Source of the DNA: Sphingopyxis sp. UBA6723
GTDB lineage: Bacteria; Pseudomonadota; Alphaproteobacteria; Sphingomonadales; Sphingomonadaceae
DNA length: 64,000 nt
Direction: 5' to 3'
Assembly: GCF_002454115.1 (NCBI RefSeq)
Contig: NZ_DKIH01000006.1
Span: 186,641 to 250,640, forward strand
The translations under genes and the position numbers were made by a program. This document shows, one piece after another, positions 1-7,703 of the stretch (positions are counted from its first letter, which is position 1; each line of letters starts with the position of its first letter). The notes under the pieces were generated by a model that ran no database searches, was not told the DNA's origin, and saw nothing but the letters and a program-made list of their open reading frames with translations.

Positions 1-11
1 TTATCGCAATT

Positions 12-23
12 ATTATCGATAAT
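12..23. promoter_or_regulatory. Palindromic operator ATTATCGATAAT, site 1
   Basis: A perfect 12-base palindrome in an AT-rich patch of otherwise GC-rich DNA. A second TTATCG hexamer lies 12 bases upstream, as a direct repeat. The identical palindrome occurs at 2213-2224, 52592-52603 and 54794-54805. The right-hand counterpart of this site sits 30 bases ahead of a TonB-dependent receptor start, so this one should control a receptor gene beginning beyond the left edge. The linked GntR protein as the binder is inference. Confidence 0.7.
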
Positions 24-87
24 TTTGTGCATAAGCGCGCACGAGTCAAGCCGGAAAAATGCGGCACCCGGCGCACCGTTTGGCGAT

Positions 88-1392
88 TTAGGCGACGCTG
101 GCGATCAGCAGGTCTCGAACGCCGCGCGCCGTAGCGGCAAGCGGTCCGGGCGCGACGGTCGACAGATCGTCGGTCGCGGCATGGTGATGACGATGGGCAC
201 CGAAAATGCCGGCATGGCGCGGGTAACCGGCCTTGATGACCTCGGAGAGTTCACCGGCAGTCCCTTCGGACGAGGGATAGGCCATCTCTAATCCGGGCTG
301 GCCTTTGAATATGTGGCGGGCGCGCTCGACGAATCCGGGCGAGGTCATCAAAAAGCGATAGGGATCGGCGCTCGGTAGCGGCAGCAGGCGCCCCGGCGTT
401 TCCTGATAATCGCGCGTCGCGGCATTGGCGCCAAGATGCAGCCAGAAAGCGGTATCGCCTGTCGGCGGGCCGACCTTTTCGACGATATGGCTTGCGCCGA
501 GATTTTCATATTCATGCCCGCTGTTGCAGACAAAGAGCAGGCTGTGCTGCGGGAAGGCGCGCGGTATCCAGTCGGCGAGCGCGAGCCAGATCGCGATGCC
601 AGGCCCCCGCTCCCCCGCGCAATCGGTCCAGCCCGAGCGCGGCGTCGAGACGACGAGCCAGGGGCGGCCCGGGAGAACGCGCCGACCGATCACATTCTGC
701 GCCGCGCGCGTGCCGCCGCGACCGCGAAGCATCAGTTTCGCCGCGGCGCTGTGGCGCGCGGCCTCGATCACCGGCGCGGCAAGCCGCGGCGCGAGCAAGG
801 CCAGCGGATTGTCAGAGGCAGGCCGATCGGCCGGCGCATTAAGGAGCAAGGCTTCGCCGGTCGGGCCGGTCGTAACGAGAATGACGGCGCTCGCACCGCG
901 CGCCAGCGCATCGGCGAGCGGGTCGCGGACGGCGCGATCGACGAGGCTCGACCAGCGGCGATACGGCAAGCGCAGCACGGCGATCGCTCCGTCGAGGCGA
1001 CCGGCGGCTTCGACAAGGCGCAGCGGGCCTTTGAGCCCGGTTTCGCCGGTCTCGATCGCCAGTGGCTGCGCCACGAGCGGCACCCCGAGATCCCCCAGAA
1101 CGAGTTCGCAGCGCGAAGCCTCGAACCACGGCACATCGAACGTCTGGCGTTCGACCTCGAACCCGGCCGCAGTCAAGCGTTTGGCGGTCCAATCGGCGGT
1201 CCAGCCGTCGCCTGCCCCGCCCGATTGCTTGTTGCCAGCCTCGGCATAGCTTTTGACATCGGCGAACAATCGTTCGGGTCCGAGCATCGTCAAATCCCCC
1301 GATGCGCCCGCAGCGGGTCCGGCCTGCAACGCGATCGGCGCCGCGAGACCGGCCTTGAGGAGCGTGCGGCGGTCGCTTGGAAAACCGCTCAT
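88..1392 (-). CDS. Tat-exported M28-family peptidase-like protein, metal ligands apparently lost
   Basis: A 434-residue protein with an N-terminal twin-arginine signal (DRRTLLKAG, then AAPIAL), so folded export to the periplasm is likely. The fold suggested is an M28 aminopeptidase with an inserted PA-type domain: NVIG and a WLVVS strand open the catalytic half and a GHEYENLGAS stretch matches the usual EE-GLLGS region. The expected HxD of M28 reads STPRSG, the DD of the metal pair reads ER in CAGERGPG, and the first Glu of EE is His. A His-rich HRHHHAATDD near residue 405 may keep the last ligand. A canonical di-zinc peptidase is therefore doubtful; a binding protein or changed chemistry is possible. 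It overlaps the upstream GntR gene by an ATGA, so the two are translationally coupled. A close paralog lies at 52669-53973 with the same substitutions. Confidence 0.75.
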   Translation of the reverse strand: MSGFPSDRRTLLKAGLAAPIALQAGPAAGASGDLTMLGPERLFADVKSYAEAGNKQSGGAGDGWTADWTAKRLTAAGFEVERQTFDVPWFEASRCELVLGDLGVPLVAQPLAIETGETGLKGPLRLVEAAGRLDGAIAVLRLPYRRWSSLVDRAVRDPLADALARGASAVILVTTGPTGEALLLNAPADRPASDNPLALLAPRLAAPVIEAARHSAAAKLMLRGRGGTRAAQNVIGRRVLPGRPWLVVSTPRSGWTDCAGERGPGIAIWLALADWIPRAFPQHSLLFVCNSGHEYENLGASHIVEKVGPPTGDTAFWLHLGANAATRDYQETPGRLLPLPSADPYRFLMTSPGFVERARHIFKGQPGLEMAYPSSEGTAGELSEVIKAGYPRHAGIFGAHRHHHAATDDLSTVAPGPLAATARGVRDLLIASVA

Positions 1393-2129
1393 GTCGCTTT
1401 CGTACGACGACGACCCGGCTTGGGCTTTGCGTGGCGTGCCTTATATTCCTCGAGCGCGCGCCCGAAGCTGTCCTGTGTCACGCCGATCAAGGCACGCGCC
1501 ACCGCATCGGCTGCGTCGCCGTTGCGCGCGACGATATGCCGACAAAGTTCGTCGTACAAAATGGCCGAGCGCTTCGCCGCCTCGTTGCCATGCGTCTCGA
1601 TATAGCTGTCGGTATAGACATTGTGCTGCCAGCGCGCGAGCAGCGCGACCCGATCGAGAAGCTCGAGCGCGAGCGGCGCGTTGCTGCGTTTGGCGATAAA
1701 GCGACCGATGCGGTTCGAGACCTTGATATGCTCGAACGTGTTGTCGGTGCGCTGGGTGACATCCTTATATTCGACGAGCCGATGCATGAGTTCGCGCCCG
1801 TCGCGATCGGTCATTTCAGCGGCGGCCAGCCGGCAAACGACCCCGAACAGCGATTTCCACAGTTCATAGACCTCGTTCGCGGCATGCTCGTCGATGTCGA
1901 TGACATAAGTGCCGCGCCACGGCACGACCTTGACGAGTCCGATGCGCGCGAGATGCCGGAACGCCTCGCGAACCGGGGCATGGCTCACCCCGAAGCGCGC
2001 GGCGATCTCGCGCTCGCGCAGCCACGATCCGGGCGGGATCCGCCATTCGACGATGTCGTCGGTCAACAGGCGCGCGATCACGCGGTCCTGCGTCGGCGCG
2101 CTGTCCTCTTCGGTTTTCGTCGCGGCCAT
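1389..2129 (-). CDS. GntR-family (FCD-type) transcriptional regulator, copy 1
   Basis: A 246-residue regulator. The N-terminal winged helix is clear: WLREREIAARFGVSHAPVRE is the recognition-helix region typical of GntR proteins, followed by a wing (VPWRGTYV) and an all-helical ligand-binding domain. The start is placed at the ATG preceded by GGAGAG, a ribosome site kept unchanged in the second copy although an in-frame start 12 codons upstream exists. The last bases overlap the M28-like gene (ATGA). The ATTATCGATAAT palindrome lies about 85 bases upstream, between this gene and the divergent hydrolase, so autoregulation and control of both directions is likely. Ligand unknown. C-terminal tail is Lys/Arg-rich. 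Confidence 0.92.
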   Translation of the reverse strand: MAATKTEEDSAPTQDRVIARLLTDDIVEWRIPPGSWLREREIAARFGVSHAPVREAFRHLARIGLVKVVPWRGTYVIDIDEHAANEVYELWKSLFGVVCRLAAAEMTDRDGRELMHRLVEYKDVTQRTDNTFEHIKVSNRIGRFIAKRSNAPLALELLDRVALLARWQHNVYTDSYIETHGNEAAKRSAILYDELCRHIVARNGDAADAVARALIGVTQDSFGRALEEYKARHAKPKPGRRRTKAT

Positions 2130-2212
2130 GTCTCTCCGTTCGGCTTTCCATGATTTCGGCGCCATCCTAATCCGGCAAAGCGCGCGAGCAATCGATGATT
2201 GCGATTGAAATT

Positions 2213-2224
2213 ATTATCGATAAT
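2213..2224. promoter_or_regulatory. Palindromic operator ATTATCGATAAT, site 2
   Basis: Second occurrence of the perfect palindrome, in the divergent region between the GntR gene (minus) and the serine hydrolase gene (plus, start 2262). Its position 37 bases ahead of the hydrolase start suggests it overlaps that promoter. The equivalent site in the right-hand module is at 54794-54805, with a conserved ATTGCGA just upstream in both. Confidence 0.7.
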
Positions 2225-2261
2225 ATCAACAATGACAAGCATCAGAAACGGGAGCAGGATT

Positions 2262-3266
2262 TTGAAGCGCACCACCCTCCTTCTCGCTGCCGCCGTTGCG
2301 GCGGTCCCCGCGCTGGCGGCCGAACCTGCCCCGCTTCCCGGCTGTGCCGCAGCGATCGCCTATTCCGAAGCGCATAACGGCGTCGCGCTGCTGGTGCTCG
2401 AGGGCGGAAAGGTCCGCTGCCGGTCAGCCGATATCGCAACACCGCAGGAACTGTGGTCGGGCACCAAAAGCATCGTGGGGCTGATGGCGGCCGCTGCGGT
2501 GCAGGATGGGCTGTTGACGCTCGACGAGCAGGCATCGGACACGCTTGCCGAATGGAAAAACGATCGTGAAAAGGCGCAGATCACGCTTCGCCAGTTGCTT
2601 TCGATGACTGGCGGGCAGGCCTCGACCGTCGGCCGGCCCCAAGGCTATCTCGATTCGCTAAAGACTCCGCTCAGCGCGCTGCCGGGCAGCAAGTTCCAAT
2701 ATGGTCCGGCGCCGATGCAGATTTTCGGCGAGATCATGCTCCGCAAGCTCGTCGCCAAAGGCGAGGACGGCAATCCGCGCCTCTATATTGAGCGGCGTGT
2801 CCTCGGCCCGATCGGCGTGAACGTCGGGGGTTGGCGAAGCGGTCCCGATGGAGCGCCCCTGATGCCCCAAGGCCTTGTTCTCGCCGCAGAGGAGTGGGCG
2901 AAGATCGGAGAATTTGTCCGCACAGGCGGGCAGGTCGATGGCAAGCCGCTTGTCGATCGGGGGGCGCTCGCAGAGCTTTTCAAGGGAAGTGCCGCCAATC
3001 CGGCTTATGGGCTGACCTGGTGGCTGCCGCGCGCCACACCCGCCAAGGATGCCGTAACCGCCTCGACCGATATCACGGCCCACGCCGACATGCTCCCTGC
3101 TGATCTAGTCGTCGCCGCCGGCGCGGGCGAACAGCGACTTTATGTGATCCCTTCGAGGCGCTTCACCATTGTGCGGCAGGCGAAGCTCGATCTCGCAGCG
3201 CTGGCCACCGGCAGGAAGAGCGGCTGGTCCGATAGTCATTTCCTCGGCCTCGTTCTCTCCGACTAG
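2262..3266 (+). CDS. Secreted beta-lactamase-fold (SxxK) serine hydrolase, copy 1
   Basis: A 334-residue protein starting at a TTG with GGAGCAGGA upstream; the same TTG start is conserved in the paralog at 54844, and it places a clean Sec signal peptide (hydrophobic LLLAAAVAA, cleavage near ALA-AEP). The SGTK tetrad at residues 66-69 gives the nucleophile Ser and general-base Lys of class C beta-lactamases, DD-peptidases and family VIII esterases. A conserved Tyr sits in FQYGPAPMQ near residue 147, but YGP replaces the usual YxN. No clear KTG triad was seen. An esterase or amidase role on an imported nutrient fits better than antibiotic resistance. It is transcribed divergently from the GntR gene across the palindrome. 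Confidence 0.8.
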   Translation: MKRTTLLLAAAVAAVPALAAEPAPLPGCAAAIAYSEAHNGVALLVLEGGKVRCRSADIATPQELWSGTKSIVGLMAAAAVQDGLLTLDEQASDTLAEWKNDREKAQITLRQLLSMTGGQASTVGRPQGYLDSLKTPLSALPGSKFQYGPAPMQIFGEIMLRKLVAKGEDGNPRLYIERRVLGPIGVNVGGWRSGPDGAPLMPQGLVLAAEEWAKIGEFVRTGGQVDGKPLVDRGALAELFKGSAANPAYGLTWWLPRATPAKDAVTASTDITAHADMLPADLVVAAGAGEQRLYVIPSRRFTIVRQAKLDLAALATGRKSGWSDSHFLGLVLSD

Positions 3267-3434
3267 CGGAAGGACCGCTTCGGCACTGCAAGGTCGGCCA
3301 TCCCGTTCAAATCGGCGCGTTCCAGTTCGGCGCGAATAGGCTTAGACCGTCGCGTCCGATACGTCACGGCTTGCGCCCGCACCCAGCCATTGTGCAAGTT
3401 CGAACAGTCGCGTCCATATCGAACCTTCAAGGCG

Positions 3435-4595
3435 CTACCGCAGAACCCCCTCAACCTGCAGCGACCGGATCTCATCGGCCGTCACGGCCCAGCTCATCAA
3501 ACTCTCGGAAATATCGCACTTCGAGACCACGGCGCTCGGTGTTCGGCTCGGTGACCGCGAAAATCTTGGAGCGGGCGCTGGCTGCAGTGACGAACCAGAA
3601 TGCGCATGGACGTGTCGCACCCGATTTGCCGGGTGGTCGGCCGCCTCATGAAACGTCAGCACGGGGGAGACGCAGGCGTCCAGTTCATCGAAAATTGCGC
3701 GCCACTCGCGCTGCGGTCGCGACCGGAATAACGGCTCGATCTGGGCAATACGATCGGGCCAGACCGCGGGATTGAGATAGTCGTCAAAATGCTGCGGTTC
3801 GAGCCCAAGCCCCACCAAAAACGCATCATGGAAATTACGTTCGAGTGCGCCGACAGCCATGTGCCGACCATCGGCGGTTGCATAGCAGCGATAGAAATAG
3901 GCGCTGCCATCGAGCAGATTTTCGCCGCGGCCCTGATTCCATAGACCCATCTGCATCCAGCCTGCCATTTGGGTCAATAGAACTGAAATTCCGTCAACCA
4001 TCGCCACGTCAAGAACCTGACCCCTACCTGATCGCTGCCGCTCGAGCAGCGCGGCGAGCACGCCCATGGCAAGAAATGTCCCGCCACCGCCAAAATTGCC
4101 GACGAGGTTGAGGGGTGGGGTTGGCGGCGCGTCGCTTGATCCCATCGGAAACAGCGCACCGGTTAGCGCGAGATAATTGATGTCATGTCCCGCGCGCGAT
4201 GCCAGCGGCCCGGTTTGTCCCCAGCCGCTCATACGCGCGTAAATCAGTCGCTCATTCGTTTCGCAGAGCGTATCTGGTCCCAGCCCGAGACGCTCCATCA
4301 CCCCCGGTCTATAGCCTTCGATGACGACGTCGGCCCGCGTCGCCAAATCGCGAACCAGCGCTGATCCCGCAGGCGACTTCAGATCGATCGCAACCGACCG
4401 TCGGTTGCGATAGAGAAAATCATATTGCGGATCGCCGCCCATTGGGCGCGCCGCACCGAACCGCTCGATCCGCAGGACGTCGGCGCCGAGGTCGGCGAGC
4501 AGCATCGCGCCGAACGGAGTTGGACCGAGCCCGGAAAATTCAAGAATGCGAATGTTTGCGATAGGCGGCTGCACGCCATTTTCCCGTTCGTTCAT
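3435..4595 (-). CDS. Class III CoA-transferase (CaiB/BaiF, alpha-methylacyl-CoA racemase-like)
   Basis: A 386-residue protein. The N-terminus (RILEFSGLGPTPFGAMLLAD) and the GADVLRIER strand are typical of family III CoA-transferases; VGNFGGGGTFLAMG followed by ALLERQRSGRGQVLDV matches the racemase branch (AMACR), which epimerises 2-methyl-branched acyl-CoAs. A catalytic Asp would be expected in the GHDINYLALTG segment, which is present. The start chosen is the ATG with GGAGG upstream; another ATG lies eight codons earlier. It is divergent from the alcohol dehydrogenase gene across a palindromic site at 4658-4671, which places it in the Baeyer-Villiger catabolic locus, probably for CoA transfer to, or racemisation of, a chain intermediate. 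Confidence 0.88.
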   Translation of the reverse strand: MNERENGVQPPIANIRILEFSGLGPTPFGAMLLADLGADVLRIERFGAARPMGGDPQYDFLYRNRRSVAIDLKSPAGSALVRDLATRADVVIEGYRPGVMERLGLGPDTLCETNERLIYARMSGWGQTGPLASRAGHDINYLALTGALFPMGSSDAPPTPPLNLVGNFGGGGTFLAMGVLAALLERQRSGRGQVLDVAMVDGISVLLTQMAGWMQMGLWNQGRGENLLDGSAYFYRCYATADGRHMAVGALERNFHDAFLVGLGLEPQHFDDYLNPAVWPDRIAQIEPLFRSRPQREWRAIFDELDACVSPVLTFHEAADHPANRVRHVHAHSGSSLQPAPAPRFSRSPSRTPSAVVSKCDISESLMSWAVTADEIRSLQVEGVLR

Positions 4596-4657
4596 ATTGA
4601 CTTGGTTCCCCTCCAACAACTGTGCGCGGCCGACAACATTCTCATCAGTTGAAAAAT

Positions 4658-4671
4658 ATACTAGCCAGTAT
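4658..4671. promoter_or_regulatory. TetR-type operator, site 1 (TACTAGCCAGTA)
   Basis: An inverted repeat ATACT-N4-AGTAT in the 144-base divergent region between the CoA-transferase and alcohol dehydrogenase genes. Its core fits TACYNGYYAGTA, shared with 15133-15144 (before the TonB receptor) and 15963-15974 (between the TetR and FMN-oxidase genes). The linked TetR regulator encoded at 15217-15861 is the obvious candidate binder; this is inference. Confidence 0.6.
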
Positions 4672-4739
4672 CTGCTTGTCCTGTCACTATCTGATTCACG
4701 AGTCCGGCACAGACTGGACGATTAAAGGAGAGTGAGACG

Positions 4740-5918
4740 ATGGCTGAGATCACCCCAAGCGAATTGCGCTTTACCCGCACCGAACGCGTGACAATGGGCG
4801 TCCCGACCGCAGAGGCGATCGCTGACGAAGCGGGTAAAATGGGATGCAAAAAGGTCTTTCTGCTCGCTTCGTCGAGCCTGCGGGAAAATACCGATGAAAT
4901 CCAAAAGATCGAAGCGGGTCTAGGCGCCCATCACGGCGGCACCTACAGCGGCATTGCGTCGCACGCGCCGCGCGCCGATGTGCTGAAAGCCGCCGATGCC
5001 GCCCGCGCCGTCGGCGCCGACCTGATTGTCTCCGTCGGCGGCGGTTCAGCGACCGACGCGGCCAAGATCGTCGCGCTGTTAATCAAGCATGATGTACGAA
5101 GCGTCGAAGCGTTCGAGCCGCTGCGTACATATGTCACGGACGCAGGCGAAGTGATCAACCCAATCACCGTCGGTCCCGACATTCCTGTTATTTGCGTTCC
5201 AACAACGCTGTCGGGCGGCGAGTTCAATGCGCTGTCGGGCGCTACCGACGAGGCGACCCAGCACAAGCAGGGCTATGAGCACCGCAACATGGCGCCGGTC
5301 ATGGTCGTGCTCGATCCGTCGATCACGCGTCATACACCCGAATGGCTCTGGCTCTCCACGGGCGTTCGTTCGGTGGATCATGCGGTCGAGACCTTGTCGT
5401 CGTACCAGTCGAACGATTTCGCCGACGGACTGGCCGAAAGCGCACTACGGTTGCTGGTCGAGGGGTTGCCGCGGGTCAAAGCCGATCCCGGCGATCTGGA
5501 AGCGCGGCTGAAATGCCAGATCGGCGCCTGGCAATCGATGATCAGCATCATTGGCGGCGTGCCGATGGGGGCGAGTCATGCGATCGGCCACATCCTGGGC
5601 GGCACCTGCGACGTCCCGCATGGCTACACGTCGTGCGTCATGTCGCCTTATGTGCTGGCGTGGAACGCCGAGCATGACGCCAGCCGCCAGGCGCGCACAC
5701 TGGCCGTATTCGGTGGCGAGCACGCGAGCGCTTCGGCCGCACTTGACGCGTTTATCTCCGGGCTGGGCATGCCGCGCCGACTGAGCGACGTCGGCGTCGA
5801 TGCGTCGCGCTTTCAGCAGGTTGCCGAATACACGCTGCTCGACATCTGGGGCCGCACCAACCCCCGACCCGTTACCTCTGCCGCCGACATACTCGAAATC
5901 CTGCGCCGCGCTGCCTGA
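4740..5918 (+). CDS. Iron-containing (group III) alcohol dehydrogenase
   Basis: A 392-residue protein. GGGSATDAAK at about residue 100 is the NAD(P)-binding GGGS motif of iron-type alcohol dehydrogenases and maleylacetate reductases; VPTTLSGGEFN follows as in this family. Metal-binding His residues lie in GASHAIGHILGG and DVPHGYTS. Relatives oxidise alcohols or reduce maleylacetate; the neighbouring P450 and Baeyer-Villiger enzyme suggest oxidation of a secondary alcohol to the ketone, which is inference. A GGAGAGTGAG ribosome site precedes the ATG. First gene of a rightward operon with the acyl-CoA ligase and monooxygenase. Confidence 0.9.
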   Translation: MAEITPSELRFTRTERVTMGVPTAEAIADEAGKMGCKKVFLLASSSLRENTDEIQKIEAGLGAHHGGTYSGIASHAPRADVLKAADAARAVGADLIVSVGGGSATDAAKIVALLIKHDVRSVEAFEPLRTYVTDAGEVINPITVGPDIPVICVPTTLSGGEFNALSGATDEATQHKQGYEHRNMAPVMVVLDPSITRHTPEWLWLSTGVRSVDHAVETLSSYQSNDFADGLAESALRLLVEGLPRVKADPGDLEARLKCQIGAWQSMISIIGGVPMGASHAIGHILGGTCDVPHGYTSCVMSPYVLAWNAEHDASRQARTLAVFGGEHASASAALDAFISGLGMPRRLSDVGVDASRFQQVAEYTLLDIWGRTNPRPVTSAADILEILRRAA

Positions 5919-5965
5919 CGACACGATCGACCATGGCCATAGCGACCGCAGATAAAGGAACGACC

Positions 5966-7600
5966 ATGCCGAACGCCGCAAGATCGCGAGATTTTCAGGA
6001 CCCGCGCATTCCCAATCGCGACGAATGCGTGTTGCGCTATCTACTCGACCGCTGGGCAGTCGAGCGCCCGAACAAGGCGCATGTCGTCTTTGCCGACGGC
6101 TCGGAATGGAGTTTCGCCGATATCCATGTGCGCGTTCGTGCCAAAGCCGCCGGGCTTCGCCAACTGGGCGTCCGGCAGGGCGAACATGTCGCGGTGTGGC
6201 TGCCCAATGGGCCCGACGCGCTGATCGCTTTTTATGCGATCAACTATCTCGGCGCCGTGTTTGTACCCTTCAACACGGCATACCGTGGTGGATTGCTCGA
6301 GCATGTGCTGGCGAACTCGTCCGCCCGGACCTTGCTCGTCCATCCCGACCTGGTCCCGCGTCTGGCGGAGGTCGATCTCGCCGGTCTTGAGCTGCTGGTT
6401 GTCACGACCGCAAACGTGGTGGCGGAAACGCCGCTCGCGTCGGTGCGGTTCGATGACGTGATCGGCGACCCATCTGATGAATTGCCGCTGGAACGCCCGA
6501 TCGAGCCTTGGGATATTCAGTCGATCATCTACACCTCGGGGACGACTGGCCCTTCGAAAGGCGTTCTGTCCTCCTATCTCCACATGTTCTCGAACGCCGG
6601 GCCGGAAAGCTGGCCGATGGTCGGCGAGGACGACCGCTATATGTGCGTTGCGCCGATCTTTCATATCGGCGGCATGGGGCCACCCTTTGTGATGCTGGCA
6701 CGGGGCGCTTCGGTTGCGATGATCGACAATTTTTCGACCGACGAATTCTGGTCGGTCGCCAAGCGCACCGGGGCGACGGTAGTCTTCCTGCTCGGTGTCA
6801 TGGCGACCTTCCTGCTCAAGGCGCCGCCGTCGCCGCAGGACCGCGAACATGGCGTGCAAAAGGCTTTCATGGTGCCGCTGACCGGCGACGCGCCTGCCTT
6901 TACGGAGCGCTTCGGCATCGACATCTATACGATTTTCAACATGACCGAGATTTCGTCGCCCGTCGTGTCGGAGGCCAATCCGACGAAGATCGGAACCTGC
7001 GGCCGCGTCCGTTCCGGCGTCGACGTTCGTCTTGTTGACGGCAATGATTGCGAAGTCGCCGTCGGCGAAATCGGCGAGATGCTGGTTCGCACCGACCGGC
7101 CATGGGCTATGAACAGCGGCTATAACGCCAATCCCGAAGCGACCGCCGCCGCATGGCGCAACGGATGGTTTCATACCGGCGACGCTTTTCGGCGCGACGC
7201 GGACGGCTATTATTATTTTGTCGATCGGGTGAAGGATGCGATCCGCCGCCGCGGTGAAAACATCTCCTCCTTCGAAGTCGAGGCCGATGTCTGCCGCCAC
7301 CCTGACGTGCGCGAAGCCGCCGCGATCGCGGTGCCGAGCGAATACTCGGAAGACGAGGTGATGGTCGTCGTCGCGCCCGTTCCCGGCCGGTCGATCGACT
7401 GCCGCGCGCTGGCCGAATTCCTGATAGAAACCATGCCCTATTTCATGGTCCCTCGGTATTTCCGGGTGTTGGACGAGCTCCCCAAGACGCCGTCGGCCAA
7501 GGTTTTGAAGACCGACCTCCGGCGCGAGGGCGTGACAGACGACACGTGGGACCGTGAAGCCGCGGGTCTGCGGGTTCGCCGCGAATCCTTCGCGCCATGA
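5966..7600 (+). CDS. AMP-dependent acyl-CoA synthetase (CaiC-like)
   Basis: A 544-residue ANL-superfamily ligase. IYTSGTTGPSKGV is the P-loop-like ATP motif, MTEISSPV matches the A5 region, YYYFVDRVKDAIRRRGENIS carries the hinge and adenylate-binding segment, and the C-terminal K of PSAKVLKTDL is the catalytic lysine of the adenylation half-reaction. Overall it resembles crotonobetaine/carnitine-CoA ligases. The ATG with AAGGA upstream was chosen over one 11 codons earlier. It lies 47 bases after the alcohol dehydrogenase gene and likely activates the carboxylic acid released in this pathway. Exact substrate unknown. Confidence 0.9.
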   Translation: MPNAARSRDFQDPRIPNRDECVLRYLLDRWAVERPNKAHVVFADGSEWSFADIHVRVRAKAAGLRQLGVRQGEHVAVWLPNGPDALIAFYAINYLGAVFVPFNTAYRGGLLEHVLANSSARTLLVHPDLVPRLAEVDLAGLELLVVTTANVVAETPLASVRFDDVIGDPSDELPLERPIEPWDIQSIIYTSGTTGPSKGVLSSYLHMFSNAGPESWPMVGEDDRYMCVAPIFHIGGMGPPFVMLARGASVAMIDNFSTDEFWSVAKRTGATVVFLLGVMATFLLKAPPSPQDREHGVQKAFMVPLTGDAPAFTERFGIDIYTIFNMTEISSPVVSEANPTKIGTCGRVRSGVDVRLVDGNDCEVAVGEIGEMLVRTDRPWAMNSGYNANPEATAAAWRNGWFHTGDAFRRDADGYYYFVDRVKDAIRRRGENISSFEVEADVCRHPDVREAAAIAVPSEYSEDEVMVVVAPVPGRSIDCRALAEFLIETMPYFMVPRYFRVLDELPKTPSAKVLKTDLRREGVTDDTWDREAAGLRVRRESFAP

Positions 7601-7703
7601 ACCGCCTGTTTAATCCGACAGGTTCGGGCCGCCAACGCCGCCATTCCGGCGATAAGATAACTTCGCTCTCCCCTTTCTTCGCTTGCGCCAGGATATTTTC
7701 GAC

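Larger units (their letters stand above)
1..3266. repeat. Left copy of a 3.3 kb duplicated GntR module
   Basis: This segment matches 52581-55857 in the same orientation and gene order: palindrome, M28-like gene, GntR gene, palindrome, divergent SxxK hydrolase gene. The coordinate offset stays at 52580-52582 throughout, so only a few one- or three-base indels separate the copies. The GntR proteins differ at roughly 15 of 246 residues by eye, while the DNA differs at many third codon positions, which indicates an old duplication under selection. Similarity stops at the end of the hydrolase gene on the right. On the left it runs to the window edge. Confidence 0.9.

Noticed and set aside
436..1605. 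A 389-codon plus-strand frame, repeated in part near 53332
   Set aside because: Antisense to the conserved M28-like gene; composition is Arg/Ala-rich with no recognisable family.
2262..3266. Beta-lactam resistance gene
   Set aside because: SxxK is present but YGP replaces YxN and no KTG was found; the locus context is nutritional.
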